From the NCBI GenBank assembly GCA_021229015.1, contig CM037788.1, forward strand, positions 46,787,520 to 46,851,519: a DNA stretch of 64,000 nt, in the 5' to 3' direction. A model generated the notes under the pieces. That model made no database searches. It was not told the DNA's origin and saw nothing but the letters and a program-made list of their open reading frames with translations. Below are positions 50,201-59,604 of this stretch, piece after piece. How positions within the stretch are numbered: the first letter of the stretch is position 1; each line of letters begins with the position of its first letter. The position numbers and the translations under genes are program-made. Origin of the DNA: Solen grandis. Taxonomy: Eukaryota; Mollusca; Bivalvia; Adapedonta; Solenidae.

Positions 50201-51935
50201 TTTGATTATCTAACAGACAGATCAATATCATCGCAATTCCTCATCCACTCGTTCTGTTGTGAATGGTTGATTTGCTTTCCGGTATTTTAATAATATTTAA
50301 ACCCTCTTCTGTGCAGATGTATATATCTATAATTACTTTCATTTATCCAGCCGTTAAACAATTAAGCCACATAGAGAAAGAAAGTGGTTTGCCTCATGCT
50401 TTTTAGCGCATTTTATGTACAATGAATTTCACACCGTTCAATCGGAAAATGAGACATCATTTGGAATCCATACTAACTATTCAACTGATTTCGTCGTTAT
50501 TCATGCACGAGTCGCTACCGACTGCTGTCGTCGTTACTCAAATTTCGAAGACATGCCAACTTTAACAACTCATATCTCTTCTAGAAAAGTGTTTGGGAAG
50601 TTGTGGTTCGGATCAAAAACAGACATAATGTTACAGTTAATGATTATTTACTACAACCATAAAACGTAAGTTTTTTGTGACTGATTGACCGAATGACTCA
50701 TCCCATCGAAACCTTTGGTCATTTTTCATTCAAATTCACGATAAGTAAAGCGTTAACTGGACCAACAGTTTGTCAGCAGGTCACCTTTAGATATAGGCTT
50801 TGAAATTGTAAAGTTAATATTACCCAAAATTAGAAAACATAAAAAACGGTACAAATACTCACCTTGTATAGCCACTGCGCCCCGCGCTACATGTATATAT
50901 CACAACTGTTGTCATCGATTCCAACTGTTGTCTCATATTCCGATTGAACTGTGTGGAATATATAATAAGAGCGGACATTGTTCGGACATTGTTTGACAAT
51001 GTGTAATTATAAAACCATACATATATACCCGTTAGTTTCAGGATGACTCACATTTGCGTCCTAATAGGAAATCTTACCCATTTTCTGGGGGTGAAGTCAG
51101 AAGACAAAATCTCACCAGAGAAAGCGCATCATTCTGTTGGCACTTTAAATGATCGGTCTGGTACATGATCGTGTCTTTGTTTAATGTTGAGACCATTTAA
51201 TCAGTCTTATAGCTACAGTAAATATTAGTCAATATAATTAACGAAATTCCGTTCAGTCATACACGGGAATCCTCTCTTGGTAAGAACAGTCGAAAGACTC
51301 CGGACTTGTATCTTTTATTAGATTCTACTGGACCAGGTGTAGTTTCCAACCAAATATTGTTTTGTTATTTATGTACTAGACATGATAACACATTTTCTTT
51401 TTCAGAAACATCAGTTACGGGTCTGTGAACACCTTTGCGAGGGTGGGGTCTATACTGGGGCCCCAGTTAGCATACCTGGTAGGTACACGAAGATACTGCC
51501 TCCTATACCTCCTCCTGAAGTTAGTGAAGACACAGTAATATTTACATTACATATCCCCTGAAAGTAATGCAACCTCATTGATACTTGTATTGCGTGAATG
51601 TTACAAAAATTATATCAACTTAGGAACTGAGCAACAAAATATCACTGTATACAATTTGGGTCATATATAAATTTATAAACCATCTTCTGTCTTTTTCATT
51701 CAAAGAACAGTTTGTGGTCAGGCAGTATACATGTGTTTCGTACTTTGGTTTATTCCAGGACACTCGGGTTGCCGGAGTCATGTACTTTGTGAGCGGACTG
51801 ATCGGGATTTGTTGTATAATAGGCACTCTGGCCCTCACAGACACCAAGGACGTGCTGCTGGATGACAAAATAGCCCAGGCCAATCCTGAATCTAGCGAGG
51901 AACCGCTGGATGCTGACGGAGAATCAAAAATATGA
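38039..51935 (+). CDS. SLC22-type major facilitator transporter, 3' eight exons
   Basis: Eight exons (38039-38255, 45543-45747, 46295-46528, 47462-47596, 48285-48367, 49561-49678, 51406-51478, 51759-51935) join in one frame, all with AG acceptors and GT donors, giving 413 residues and a TGA stop. Family marks: WDLAC at the first exon start, the loop motif GQLADSLGRKK, PESFRWHIS after TM6, and ELFPTVIR before TM11. These are typical of SLC22 organic cation/anion/carnitine carriers of the plasma membrane. SLC22 proteins are usually about 550 residues, so about 130-150 N-terminal residues (TM1 and the large extracellular loop) are missing. The substrate cannot be assigned. The second GRR motif lacks the usual upstream Asp (it reads NCMGRR). 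All junctions keep frame, so it looks functional. Confidence 0.85.
38256..39440 (+). other. Intron sequence, no feature recognised
   Basis: First part of the 7.3-kb intron. It is AT-rich, with two overlapping ORFs on opposite strands at 38852-39174 that have no recognisable domain. Confidence 0.5.
39441..41075 (-). repeat. 25-bp minisatellite grown from a tRNA-like SINE head
   Basis: About 60 copies of a 25-bp unit fill 39541-41075. On the minus strand the unit is GTGGTCCAGTGGTAACTTTA plus AATCC. It contains TGGTCCAGTGG, which fits the pol III A-box. The last unit runs into GGTTCGAACC (39519-39528), a B-box, then a SINE-like tail. Variant units (CTAGACCGCGG; near 39791, 39987, 40113, 40387 and 40412) recur, suggesting higher-order duplication. 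It lies in an SLC22-type intron. Confidence 0.75.
41076..42363 (+). other. Intron sequence, no feature recognised
   Basis: Continuation of the large intron. An 82-residue minus-strand ORF at 41405-41653 shows no known motif. A run of A residues lies at 41799-41808. Confidence 0.4.
42364..44983 (+). mobile_element. Third-family hairpin element (ACGGCTTTCCGC) in the SLC22-type intron
   Basis: The 5' hairpin is ACGGCTTTCCGCA against TGCGGAAAACGT (42364-42391), followed by GGGTTTGTTATG and (TTA)n. The body has two or more units with TGACGTCA and a TTTCGAACTTTGG core, and TCACGTGATTATGACGTCA at 43422. The 3' end is CGGAAAGCCG, a hairpin CGTTTGT/ACAAACG (44954-44973) and CTTTTAGT. A second, worn 5'-like hairpin (ACGGCTTTCTGC) is at 44225. 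The arms differ from families F and G but the layout is the same. Confidence 0.65.
44984..45542 (+). other. Intron sequence, no feature recognised
   Basis: AT-rich end of the large intron with a G-run at 45458-45466. The acceptor at 45541-45542 is preceded by TCTGTTCAC. Confidence 0.4.
45543..45747 (+). CDS. SLC22-type gene, exon with TM4-TM6
   Basis: It completes the phase 1 codon of the previous exon and ends in phase 2 before GTAATTCT. It encodes GVGMGWYLTVQYSILLEMS and two further hydrophobic segments. The donor overlaps the last Trp codon. Confidence 0.85.
46295..46528 (+). CDS. SLC22-type gene, exon with the central cytoplasmic loop
   Basis: Acceptor GTATACCAG, donor GTAAACTG. It encodes IVPESFRWHISHDD..., a charged loop of about 60 residues, and the start of TM7 (LLKITLLSLLNW). 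PES.RW is the standard SLC22 mark after TM6. Confidence 0.85.
47462..47596 (+). CDS. SLC22-type gene, exon with TM7-TM8
   Basis: Acceptor AATGTTCCAG, donor GTACCCCT. It encodes FALGIISYSIQFG and LFNALSIPTVFITILTSN. Phase 2 at both ends. Confidence 0.8.
48285..48367 (+). CDS. SLC22-type gene, exon with the second GRR motif and TM9
   Basis: Acceptor GTATTTCAG, donor GTAATTAC. It encodes CMGRRLTVVGCFLVVTVGAL. The usual Asp a few residues before GRR is not present. It is a short 83-base exon. Confidence 0.8.
48858..49042. mobile_element. Foldback MITE in an SLC22-type intron
   Basis: Inverted arms of about 60 bp begin CCGGAATTAAGAATATTTGG and end with the diverged complement. The inner 24 bp (48894-48917 and 48983-49006) match with one mismatch, around GGGGTACAAACAAACTTTTA. 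The size of about 185 bp and lack of coding are typical of a MITE. The superfamily is unclear. Confidence 0.65.
49561..49678 (+). CDS. SLC22-type gene, exon with TM10 and the ELFPTVIR motif
   Basis: Acceptor TTAGTTTCAG, donor GTACAGTA. It encodes ELKGTLINVFALFAGVG and, near its end, LELFPTVI; the final Arg codon is split across the intron. This E-FPTV-R motif is one of the strongest SLC22 signatures. Confidence 0.85.
49679..51405 (+). other. Intron sequence, no feature recognised
   Basis: An 84-codon + strand ORF at 50415-50669 and a minus ORF at 49761-50081 lack recognisable motifs. No repeat boundary is clear. Confidence 0.4.
51406..51478 (+). CDS. SLC22-type gene, exon with TM11
   Basis: Acceptor CTTTTTCAG, donor GTAGGTAC. 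It encodes NISYGSVNTFARVGSILGPQ, matching the family pattern (R-N-G ... S-R-V-G-S). Ends in phase 0. Confidence 0.85.
51759..51935 (+). CDS. SLC22-type gene, last exon with TM12 and C-terminal tail
   Basis: Acceptor TTTATTCCAG. It encodes a hydrophobic TM12 (GVMYFVSGLIGICCIIGTLA), then a hydrophilic acidic tail ending in DGESKI and TGA. The usual LPET motif after TM12 appears as ALTDTKD. Confidence 0.85.
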   Translation, partial: DTRVAGVMYFVSGLIGICCIIGTLALTDTKDVLLDDKIAQANPESSEEPLDADGESKI

Positions 51936-51982
51936 TGTGACGATACTAGCTGTAGTGTATTTCGGATCTTGGCTTCAAGGAG

Positions 51983-51988
51983 AATAAA
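51983..51988 (+). terminator. Candidate polyadenylation signal
   Basis: AATAAA 48 bases past the stop codon of the transporter. It would give a short 3' UTR; the actual cleavage site is not known. Confidence 0.5.
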
Positions 51989-52706
51989 GAGAATAGACAA
52001 CACAACTTCAAAACAATGCATCAAACTCATATATACAAAATATATAGTTAACCATTTCCCCAAGCTCGTTGAATGTGACGGAGATATACAGACAGTGCGA
52101 ACAGATCTTCTACAACATTTGGACACCAATCTGAAATATCAGCCAGCAAACCTAACCAAGTAATGAAACAAAAGTACGAAATTCAAAACACGTGACACTA
52201 CTAACAAATTGCATGTATTATAAAACACACTCACAAAGTAACATGTTTATTAAAACATGATTTCGGATCGACCGAGGTATGTACTTAAGATTCGTTCGAA
52301 ATCCAAATTCAATGTTTTCAAGAAAGCATGAAACAATATGACTACACCATAGACTGTTCCTAGTTGAAGTTCTTAACAATCATTCTACAACCCGGCGAAC
52401 CGTGTCAGAAATAGAAGGACCAAAAATCATGGCCAACGTGTGGCAAACTTGAGGTTATCTCTAAAACTAATCCAGACGAAGATGTGCCCCAAAAAATGTT
52501 TCATTTATTTTGTATATGTTAAATGTAATAATCGAAGATCAAATTTTCAAACGATGTCTTATCGGTTACTTTTTCTGCCGGACATTATCAACTTACAGCA
52601 GTTGTTGAATGGTTGTTTATTATATGTTTGATGTACAGCAGAGTATAGAGATGTAACATAGATTGATATCCCTTGAGGAAAACACTGTGAATTAGAGATT
52701 TTAATT
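51989..52706. other. Downstream of the transporter, no feature recognised
   Basis: Possible remaining 3' UTR and intergenic DNA. Nothing with coding character. Confidence 0.4.
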
Positions 52707-52927
52707 AGGTTTTCGTGGACTGCAACGCTGTTTCTTTTTCCCTTTTTTTTTTTTCCATTATTAGGTTTTCGCACAACTGCGAAGTGCGAAAACCTATTGT
52801 TCTCGTTGTGTTTATTTGTCATTTTTTAGGTTTTCGCACAACTGCGAAGTGCGAAAACCTATTGTTCTCGTTGTGTTTATTTGTCATTTTTTTTAGGTTT
52901 TCGCACAACTGCGAAGTGCGAAAACCT
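52707..52927 (+). mobile_element. Four stacked 5' ends of family G elements, nest 2
   Basis: 5' hairpins begin at 52707 (diverged), 52763, 52828 and 52895. The last three are near-identical (AGGTTTTCGCAC ... GTGCGAAAACCT) and spaced 65-67 bp. Between them lies TTGTTCTCGTTGTGTTTATT and a T-tract. 3' ends at 54400, 55842 and 57293 pair with 52895, 52828 and 52763. Confidence 0.75.
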
Positions 52928-54400
52928 ATTGTTCTCGTTGTGTTTATTTGTCATTTTTTTTTTATTTTTCTTCTTCTGTCAAAAATTTGTCCCGAGCCTA
53001 CAGTAAAGTAGGATTAAGCTACGACCATGAAATTTTTAACACTTATTCACATTGTCCTGACTTAGATCCTTAGGAGCCATTTTTTCAGATTTGTCTCCCA
53101 TTGTGCCGCTAGGTGGCGTTTATTATGTAATTGATTGTATTGAAAAATCTCCAAAATCCAAAGTCGGATTTAGATACGGTTTTTTTTATTCTGTTCCTTA
53201 TTGGCACCCCAACAAAATATATAGGTCTAGAAGTTCAAAAAAGATATCATTTCCTGTTCAGGAGGGGACCAAAGTTCGAATCTTGGAAATAACGCGTTTT
53301 TTAAGAGAAAATATGGTAGGTCCCTTTAAACAGAAATACTGGCCGACTTTGATAAGATAGAAGAATTTTGTTTGTTTAAACAGATTCGCAAGACCTAGCC
53401 GCACAAAATATATAGTGTGGCAATTTCAGGAAATGCACCGTTTATCCGCTAGAGGCGTTCAAAGATCACTGAATACGGAAAAAATAAAAATTTCAAGTTT
53501 TTAAAATATTTCATTTTTCGTCATTTTTTCATGTTTTTTCGTTCTCCTGTATTTATTTCTTGTTCGATTTTCATGAAATTTTCACTGAATGTGCAGTATG
53601 ATGTTCTTAATCAGCTTATACTTTAAAATAATAAAAGGTAGTAAAGGTCAAGGTCATATCAGCAATATCGATTTTTTCTTTGACCTCATATAGCTCAAAA
53701 ACGGTAAATATTCTATCGAGACATAACGGGTATAAAATGTTATGCTTTAAGAGACCTTTCTAACGGTACCAAAATTTTAAAAGTCAGACATCAAATGAAA
53801 AAAATAATTATGAAAAAACTCAATTATAGGTACACACAGTGGTTTTCTGCATTTATCTCAGAGGTTAATCACATATCATTATAATTTTATTATCAGATTT
53901 ATAGAATGTTTATTTACCTTTCTAACGATATGCAGTTTTTGAAGATCGGGTAAAAAATGGTCGAGTTATGTTAGATTTCCCATACGTAGCGAAAGCCCAA
54001 TTTCTAAAATATTTCAGTCCAACGCTTATCTTACTTGTACTGGGGTGTGTATATTTCTCAGTGTATTATTGGCCATTTGACCACAGCGTAGCTGGGATGA
54101 TGTAAACAACTCGCGGTCAAGTGACTTTCCTGCAGTCTAATGCTGGTCTACCTGTACTGGTGAACTGGGGGTGTGTATAGTTCTCAGTGTATTGGCCATA
54201 CGTGTCTGTATACCACGGCCGGGATGATGTTAACCTTTATTGGTTGTTTTACAAATGTAGGACACAGTTTATTTAGCTTTATAAAAAAGAGGTACAATTT
54301 CATATAAAAAAGTGAAAGGAATGATAGAAGAAGTAACAATAGCATTGTATGAAGCTTATCTAAGTGAGAAAACCGATGATGTTGCGGATGCAACTCTAGT
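52895..54400 (+). mobile_element. Innermost family G element of nest 2
   Basis: It runs from the fourth 5' hairpin to GAAAACC, a GTTGC/GCAAC hairpin and TCTAGT. Its body holds a CTCF-like core (53106-53118), the TTCGAATCTTGG core (53276), TCAAGGTCA (53648) and the CGATCGGG-like module near 53940. It is 1506 bp long with no long ORF. Confidence 0.75.
53106..53118 (+). promoter_or_regulatory. CTCF-like core, fourth family G copy
   Basis: CCGCTAGGTGGCG, placed between the T-tract and the unit body as in the other copies. Confidence 0.45.
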
Positions 54401-54547
54401 TTTTTATTTTTCTTCTTCTGTCAAAAATTTGTCCCGAGCCTACAGTAACGTAGGATTAAGCTACGACCATGAAATTTTTAACACTTATTCACATTGTCCT
54501 GACTTAGATCCTTAGGAGCCATTTTTTCAGATTTGTCTCCCATTGTG

Positions 54548-54560
54548 CCGCTAGGTGGCG
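54548..54560 (+). promoter_or_regulatory. CTCF-like core, fifth family G copy
   Basis: CCGCTAGGTGGCG, exactly 1442 bases from the preceding copy. Confidence 0.45.
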
Positions 54561-55982
54561 TTTATTATGTAATTGATTGTATTGAAAAATCTCCAAAATC
54601 CAAAGTCGGATTTAGATACGGTTTTTTTTATTCTGTTCCTTATTGGCACCCCAACAAAATATATAGGTCTAGAAGTTCAAAAAAGATATCATTTCCTGTT
54701 CAGGAGGGGACCAAAGTTCGAATCTTGGAAATAACGCGTTTTTTAAGAGAAAATATGGTAGGTCCCTTTAAACAGAAATATTGGCCGACTTTGATAAGAT
54801 AGAAGAATTTTGTTTGTTTAAACAGATTCGCAAGACCTAGCCGCACAAAATATATAGTGTGGCAATTTCAGGAAATGCACCGTTTATCCGCTAGAGGCGT
54901 TCAAAGATCACTGAATACGGAAAAAATAAAAATTTCAAGTTTTTAAAATATTTCATTTTTCGTCATTTTTTCATGTTTTTTCGTTCTCCTGTATTTATTT
55001 CTTGTTCGATTTTCATGAAATTTTCACTGAATGTGCAGTATGATGTTCTTAATCAGCTTATACTTTAAAATAATAAAAGATAGTAAAGGTCAAGGTCATA
55101 TCAGCAATATCGATTTTTTCTTTGACCTCATATAGCTCAAAAACGGTAAATATTCTATCGAGACATAACGGGTATAAAATGTTATGCTTTAAGAGACCTT
55201 TCTAACGGTACCAAAATTTTAAAAGTCAGACATCAAATGAAAAAAATAATTATGAAAAAACTCAATTATAGGTACACACAGTGGTTTTCTGCATTTATCT
55301 CAGAGGTTAATCACATATCATTATAATTTTATTATCAGATTTATAGAATGTTTATTTACCTTTCTAACGATATGCAGTTTTTGAAGATCGGGTAAAAAAT
55401 GGTCGAGTTATGTTAGATTTCCCATACGTAGCGAAAGCCCAATTTTTAAAATATTTCAGTCCAACGCTTATCTTACTTGTACTGGGGTGTGTATATTTCT
55501 CAGTGTATTATTGGCCATTTGACCACAGCGTAGCTGGGATGATGTAAACAACTCGCGGTCAAGTGACTTTCCTGCAGTCTAATGCTGGTCTACCTGTACT
55601 GGTGAACTGGGGGTGTGTATAGTTCTCAGTGTATTGGCCATACGTGTCTGTATACCACGGCCGGGATGATGTTAACCTTTATTGGTTGTTTTACAAATGT
55701 AGGACACAGTTTATTTAGCTTTATAAAAAAGAGGTACAATTTCATATAAAGAAGTGAAAGGAATGATAGAAGAAGTAACAATAGCATTGTATGAAGCTTA
55801 TCTAAGTGAGAAAACCGATGATGTTGCGGATGCAACTCTAGTTATTATTCTTTGCACTTTTTTTGTGGCCGCTGTTGCGGCATGATTAGAAGTGCTACAA
55901 ATATGAAAATTTCCATGCATACTCACATGTATCTGAAGTTGTGCACCATTAAGTTTGTTTTTCATTTTAATACTAAGTTTTG

Positions 55983-55995
55983 CCGCTAGGTGGCG
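55983..55995 (+). promoter_or_regulatory. CTCF-like core, sixth family G copy
   Basis: CCGCTAGGTGGCG is kept unchanged although the surrounding body has diverged from the neighbouring copies. Confidence 0.45.
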
Positions 55996-56944
55996 TTTAG
56001 CATCAAAACATATAATTGCCGATAACTCTGTCATTTGACATTTTATTTGTATGCAGTTTTTTGCATTCTGTTCTCTGTCAACTGCCCCTTTAAATATGAT
56101 GAGTGGCAATATCCATATCTTTGAAAATTTTGAGCTAGAAGAGGTTGAATGTTTGAATCTTTGAAAAAATCTGGCAAATTAGGGTGTGTCCACGAAAAAC
56201 ATGCCCATTTTTGTTAGAGATTAGATACGCTCATTCTGTTTTTTGAAATTGATTCCGAAGATCTTTGCGCACAAAATATATGGGGTGGCGATTTCAGAAA
56301 ATGCATAAAATGGCTTTCAATAAGCGGTCAAAGTGCACTAAAATATGGAGGATTTTTTTTTTGAGAATAGGCATTTTTTTAGTTTTTTGATGATTCTGCC
56401 ATTATTTTTTAATCAATCTTTATGAAATTTTCACAGATTGTATTGTTTGTTGTTTCAAAGGACTTCGCAGTTTCAAAATTTCAAAAAATGCAAAGGTCAA
56501 GGTCATATTGCGATTATTGGTTTTTTCTTTGACCTTAAATATCTCAAAATCTAAAAATATTTTATCGAAAGAATATGGGTAAAATCAAAAGCCTCTAAAG
56601 AGTACTTTTTGAAGAATTTTAGTTTTTTCAGATCGGGGTTGATTTGGTTGTTTGGTGGCAGTTTGAAGTTTGGTCATACTTTGAACTGATTTCAAAGACT
56701 TTAAAGTTTAAATGTGTGATATATTTTGTCATCATTGGAAAAAAGAATGTCTTACCTCGTCAACAAAAAAAGAATTTTGCAAATCTGTCGAGAATTGATG
56801 AATTTATAGAGAATTTAAATACATGACCCAGAATAAAAACTGAGAAAATTTGACAGAATGTGCTTCACTGGATACCTATGTTCTATAATTAGAACTCTGC
56901 TCTGCTAGCTTTGCTCTTTAAGTTGGGATGTAACAGGTCATGAA

Positions 56945-57135
56945 TGTATGTGTAAAACTAGCCTACTATCTCACTTCCATTGTAGCAGGTAATTTAGTTA
57001 TGCATCAACCCATCAGAGGTTTTACACACATAGCTACTGTATTGGTTAAAGACTCCCTGCAGTGATGACCAGATCACAGCAGATGGGGGCCTGGCTCAGT
57101 GGGACATCACATTCCTTTGGAGATGCCTTTAATTT
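56945..57135 (+). repeat. Dispersed repeat, copy 2
   Basis: It matches 26690-26890, sharing AGACTCCCTGCAGTGATGAC and GCCTGGCTCAGTGGGA. It lies within a family G element. Confidence 0.55.
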
Positions 57136-57293
57136 AAGTTTTGGTCACAGCTGAATTCACCAATGAAGAAAATCACTAAGATATATAAAGCATTTTGCAT
57201 TTTGTTGTTGTTCTGGTATTTTAACTTGGCTGATCAGGTTTGAAACTGTTTCTCATCACGAAAACCGGGGCATTTGCAGTATGCAAATCTAGT

Positions 57294-59599
57294 ATTATAT
57301 ATGTATTTGCTTTTGCAAGGTAAGCAAGTGCAGAAATAAATTCTTCCCGGGTTCAGAAACCGCAGAAAAAAATAATCCATTAAAAAAAAACACCTCCTTT
57401 TTAAGGCAAAACCACAGGGGCTCGAAGTTGTAAGGAGCGAATCATATCGTACATAATGGTGACATTGAAAAGAGGAAGGGGGACACTGTTTTCGTTAATT
57501 CTTGAAAAAACGTATTTTTTATTATATCATTATTATTATTATTATTTTGTAAATAAAGTGGAGGAAATGAGAATCTAGTCGCTTTCAGTGTTGTTTTTAC
57601 TCTTTTTACCGATAAATATGTGTTTTTATATTCCTATCGAGCATGACAACTGCTAGTCTGGTATGGATTACCTGCCCCTGACACTACGTTATCGGGCCTG
57701 ACGTATTATGGAAGTGTGGACATACTATTTCCGGTTTTTTTTACAATATATATAAGAAAGGTTTTAATTGGTCAAAATTGAGTATTGTTATTACAGCGAA
57801 AAATTCAAAACTATATATATATATAAGAGGCTATAAGCGACTTACCGTCTGTCTCAATTATTTGGCACCTTTAGTGTCGGCGGTGGGAGCACGCGGCTCA
57901 CATAACCGTTTAAAACAAACCATTTTTTTCATATAACTTGGTCAAAATACGTAATATATTTGAATCTGGACTGAAAATTGGGAAAAACGGTAAGTAAATC
58001 TATATAAAAACAGCAGTTCTAACGTTTGTAGACAAGCAGTCAAAAATGGCGCCAAAATAACGTCAACGTGCAACCGCAGTATATGACGTCATATTTGAGG
58101 TAAAATATTGCATTAGTGTACATAGCCCGAGAAAACCAATATGGCGAGAACTGAATACTAAATGATATGTAAAGTATAGGCCTAATATGTAAAAGGCAAA
58201 GCCTCGAAGCGAGCGCAGATTATATTGTCTTGACTTGGCATGGGTTTATTACTGCCTCTAGTAGTTTCTTTTGATTTCTAACGTGCTACTTGACATTTCC
58301 TAGAGTATCGAGTTCACCATAAGAAGACAAGACTACAATCCTCACCTTTAAATTAACAATACTCCCTAGTGCATCAATATATTCCCTTCGAATGTAATAA
58401 GTTGTCAATGGTAATTGAAAACAATTTAAAACAACAACAACAACAACAAAAAAAAAAAAAAAAAAAAAACGTCCAAAACCAACAACAGTCAAACTATTTC
58501 CCTATTTCCAAAATGACGTCTTCAGTGGTCACTATTGAACTCAAAATAAGTCTGTCACGTGTATGGTGGACATTAAGAGATAATGTCTATAAACAAAAGT
58601 TGTAATGAAGTTATGTGTTCTTCGCAACAGCACATATTGGTGTGTAAGATTTAAGATGATCAAAATGAGAACAAGAAGCGTCATACTCATAGTGGTCATA
58701 CATCTGGGGATACAATTGTTTTTCCAGAGCTTTATACCCCTTCATATAGAGAGCCCTACAATTTTGTGGATACTTGGCCAATTTTTTAGGTAAAAAAAAA
58801 ATATATGGGCATGCTGTATTGTCAAGTGTGAATTTTGCTTTAACAACAACTAAATGACTTACATATATAGGAATGTTGAGAAGTGCATCAAACATGCATT
58901 ATTTTAAGAACTGTTCTTTGTTCAGTGAATCCAAAAATCGTTAACGTGAGCGGTTGCATCCCTGTTATATTGCAGAGTGTAAGCAGGGTACCAAATTGCA
59001 ACTGCTAATGGGCACCTTCACTGAACGCTTGGCAGCTGTTGGCTTACTTAAATCTGTCATCGTCTGCTAACTGAGAGTTATCAGTAGATTTAATGGGTGG
59101 TTTGGAAAAAAAAATATAGATAAAAGAAACATCAATGAAAATGGTATTAATTTGGTATTTTTTATTAAATGAATGTTTTTATCTTTTTCCCTTACATTTA
59201 AGAAAAAAATAACAGTTTGGAAACAACACGGAGGTACATTACAAGGTTTTCACATCTCTGGAAACAAGGATCGATAAATTTTGCGAATTAATGGTGTTTT
59301 CCTGTCAAGTTACGTCACGCTCGATGTAATATATCGCGTTAATGTACGTAGCTCGATAGTACAAATATGGTCCCCGATATGTTATAGGATCGATGGCTAG
59401 ACAAACCTAGAGACCCCCTTCCCCTTACAAAAAAGGTCCTGCATTTTGCAGAACATAAAAGAATTAATTCAATTAATCGTCACATTTTATGGATATATGA
59501 ATACAAAAAGTTGGAGAGGATACGCCATATAAACCAAACTTGTTAACAATTGACTTCTCTGTAAATTATGTAAGACTTTATTTCATTTAAAAAGACTAG
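57294..59599. other. Long stretch without recognised gene
   Basis: It contains simple repeats ((TTA)n near 57526-57546, (TA)n near 57815, (CAA)n plus poly-A at 58433-58469). The ORFs present are short, unsupported and lack motifs. A possible promoter or exon was not found. Confidence 0.4.
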
Positions 59600-59604
59600 G
59601 CTGA

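Larger units (their letters stand above)
52828..55842 (+). mobile_element. Middle family G element of nest 2
   Basis: Its 5' end (52828-52894) is separated from its body (54401-55842) by the innermost element. The body repeats 52959-54400 at an offset of 1442 bases with only a handful of differences seen by eye. It ends with the same hairpin and CTAGT. Confidence 0.7.
52763..57293 (+). mobile_element. Outer family G element of nest 2
   Basis: Its 5' hairpin is at 52763. Its more diverged body is 55843-57293, with a CTCF-like core at 55983-55995 and TCAAGGTCA at 56497. It ends CGAAAACC, hairpin ATTTGC/GCAAAT and TCTAGT. The dispersed repeat at 56945-57135 lies inside it. Confidence 0.6.

Noticed and set aside
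50415..50669. 84-residue ORF in the transporter intron
   Set aside because: No domain, no splice or promoter context and ordinary base composition. Length is within chance expectation.
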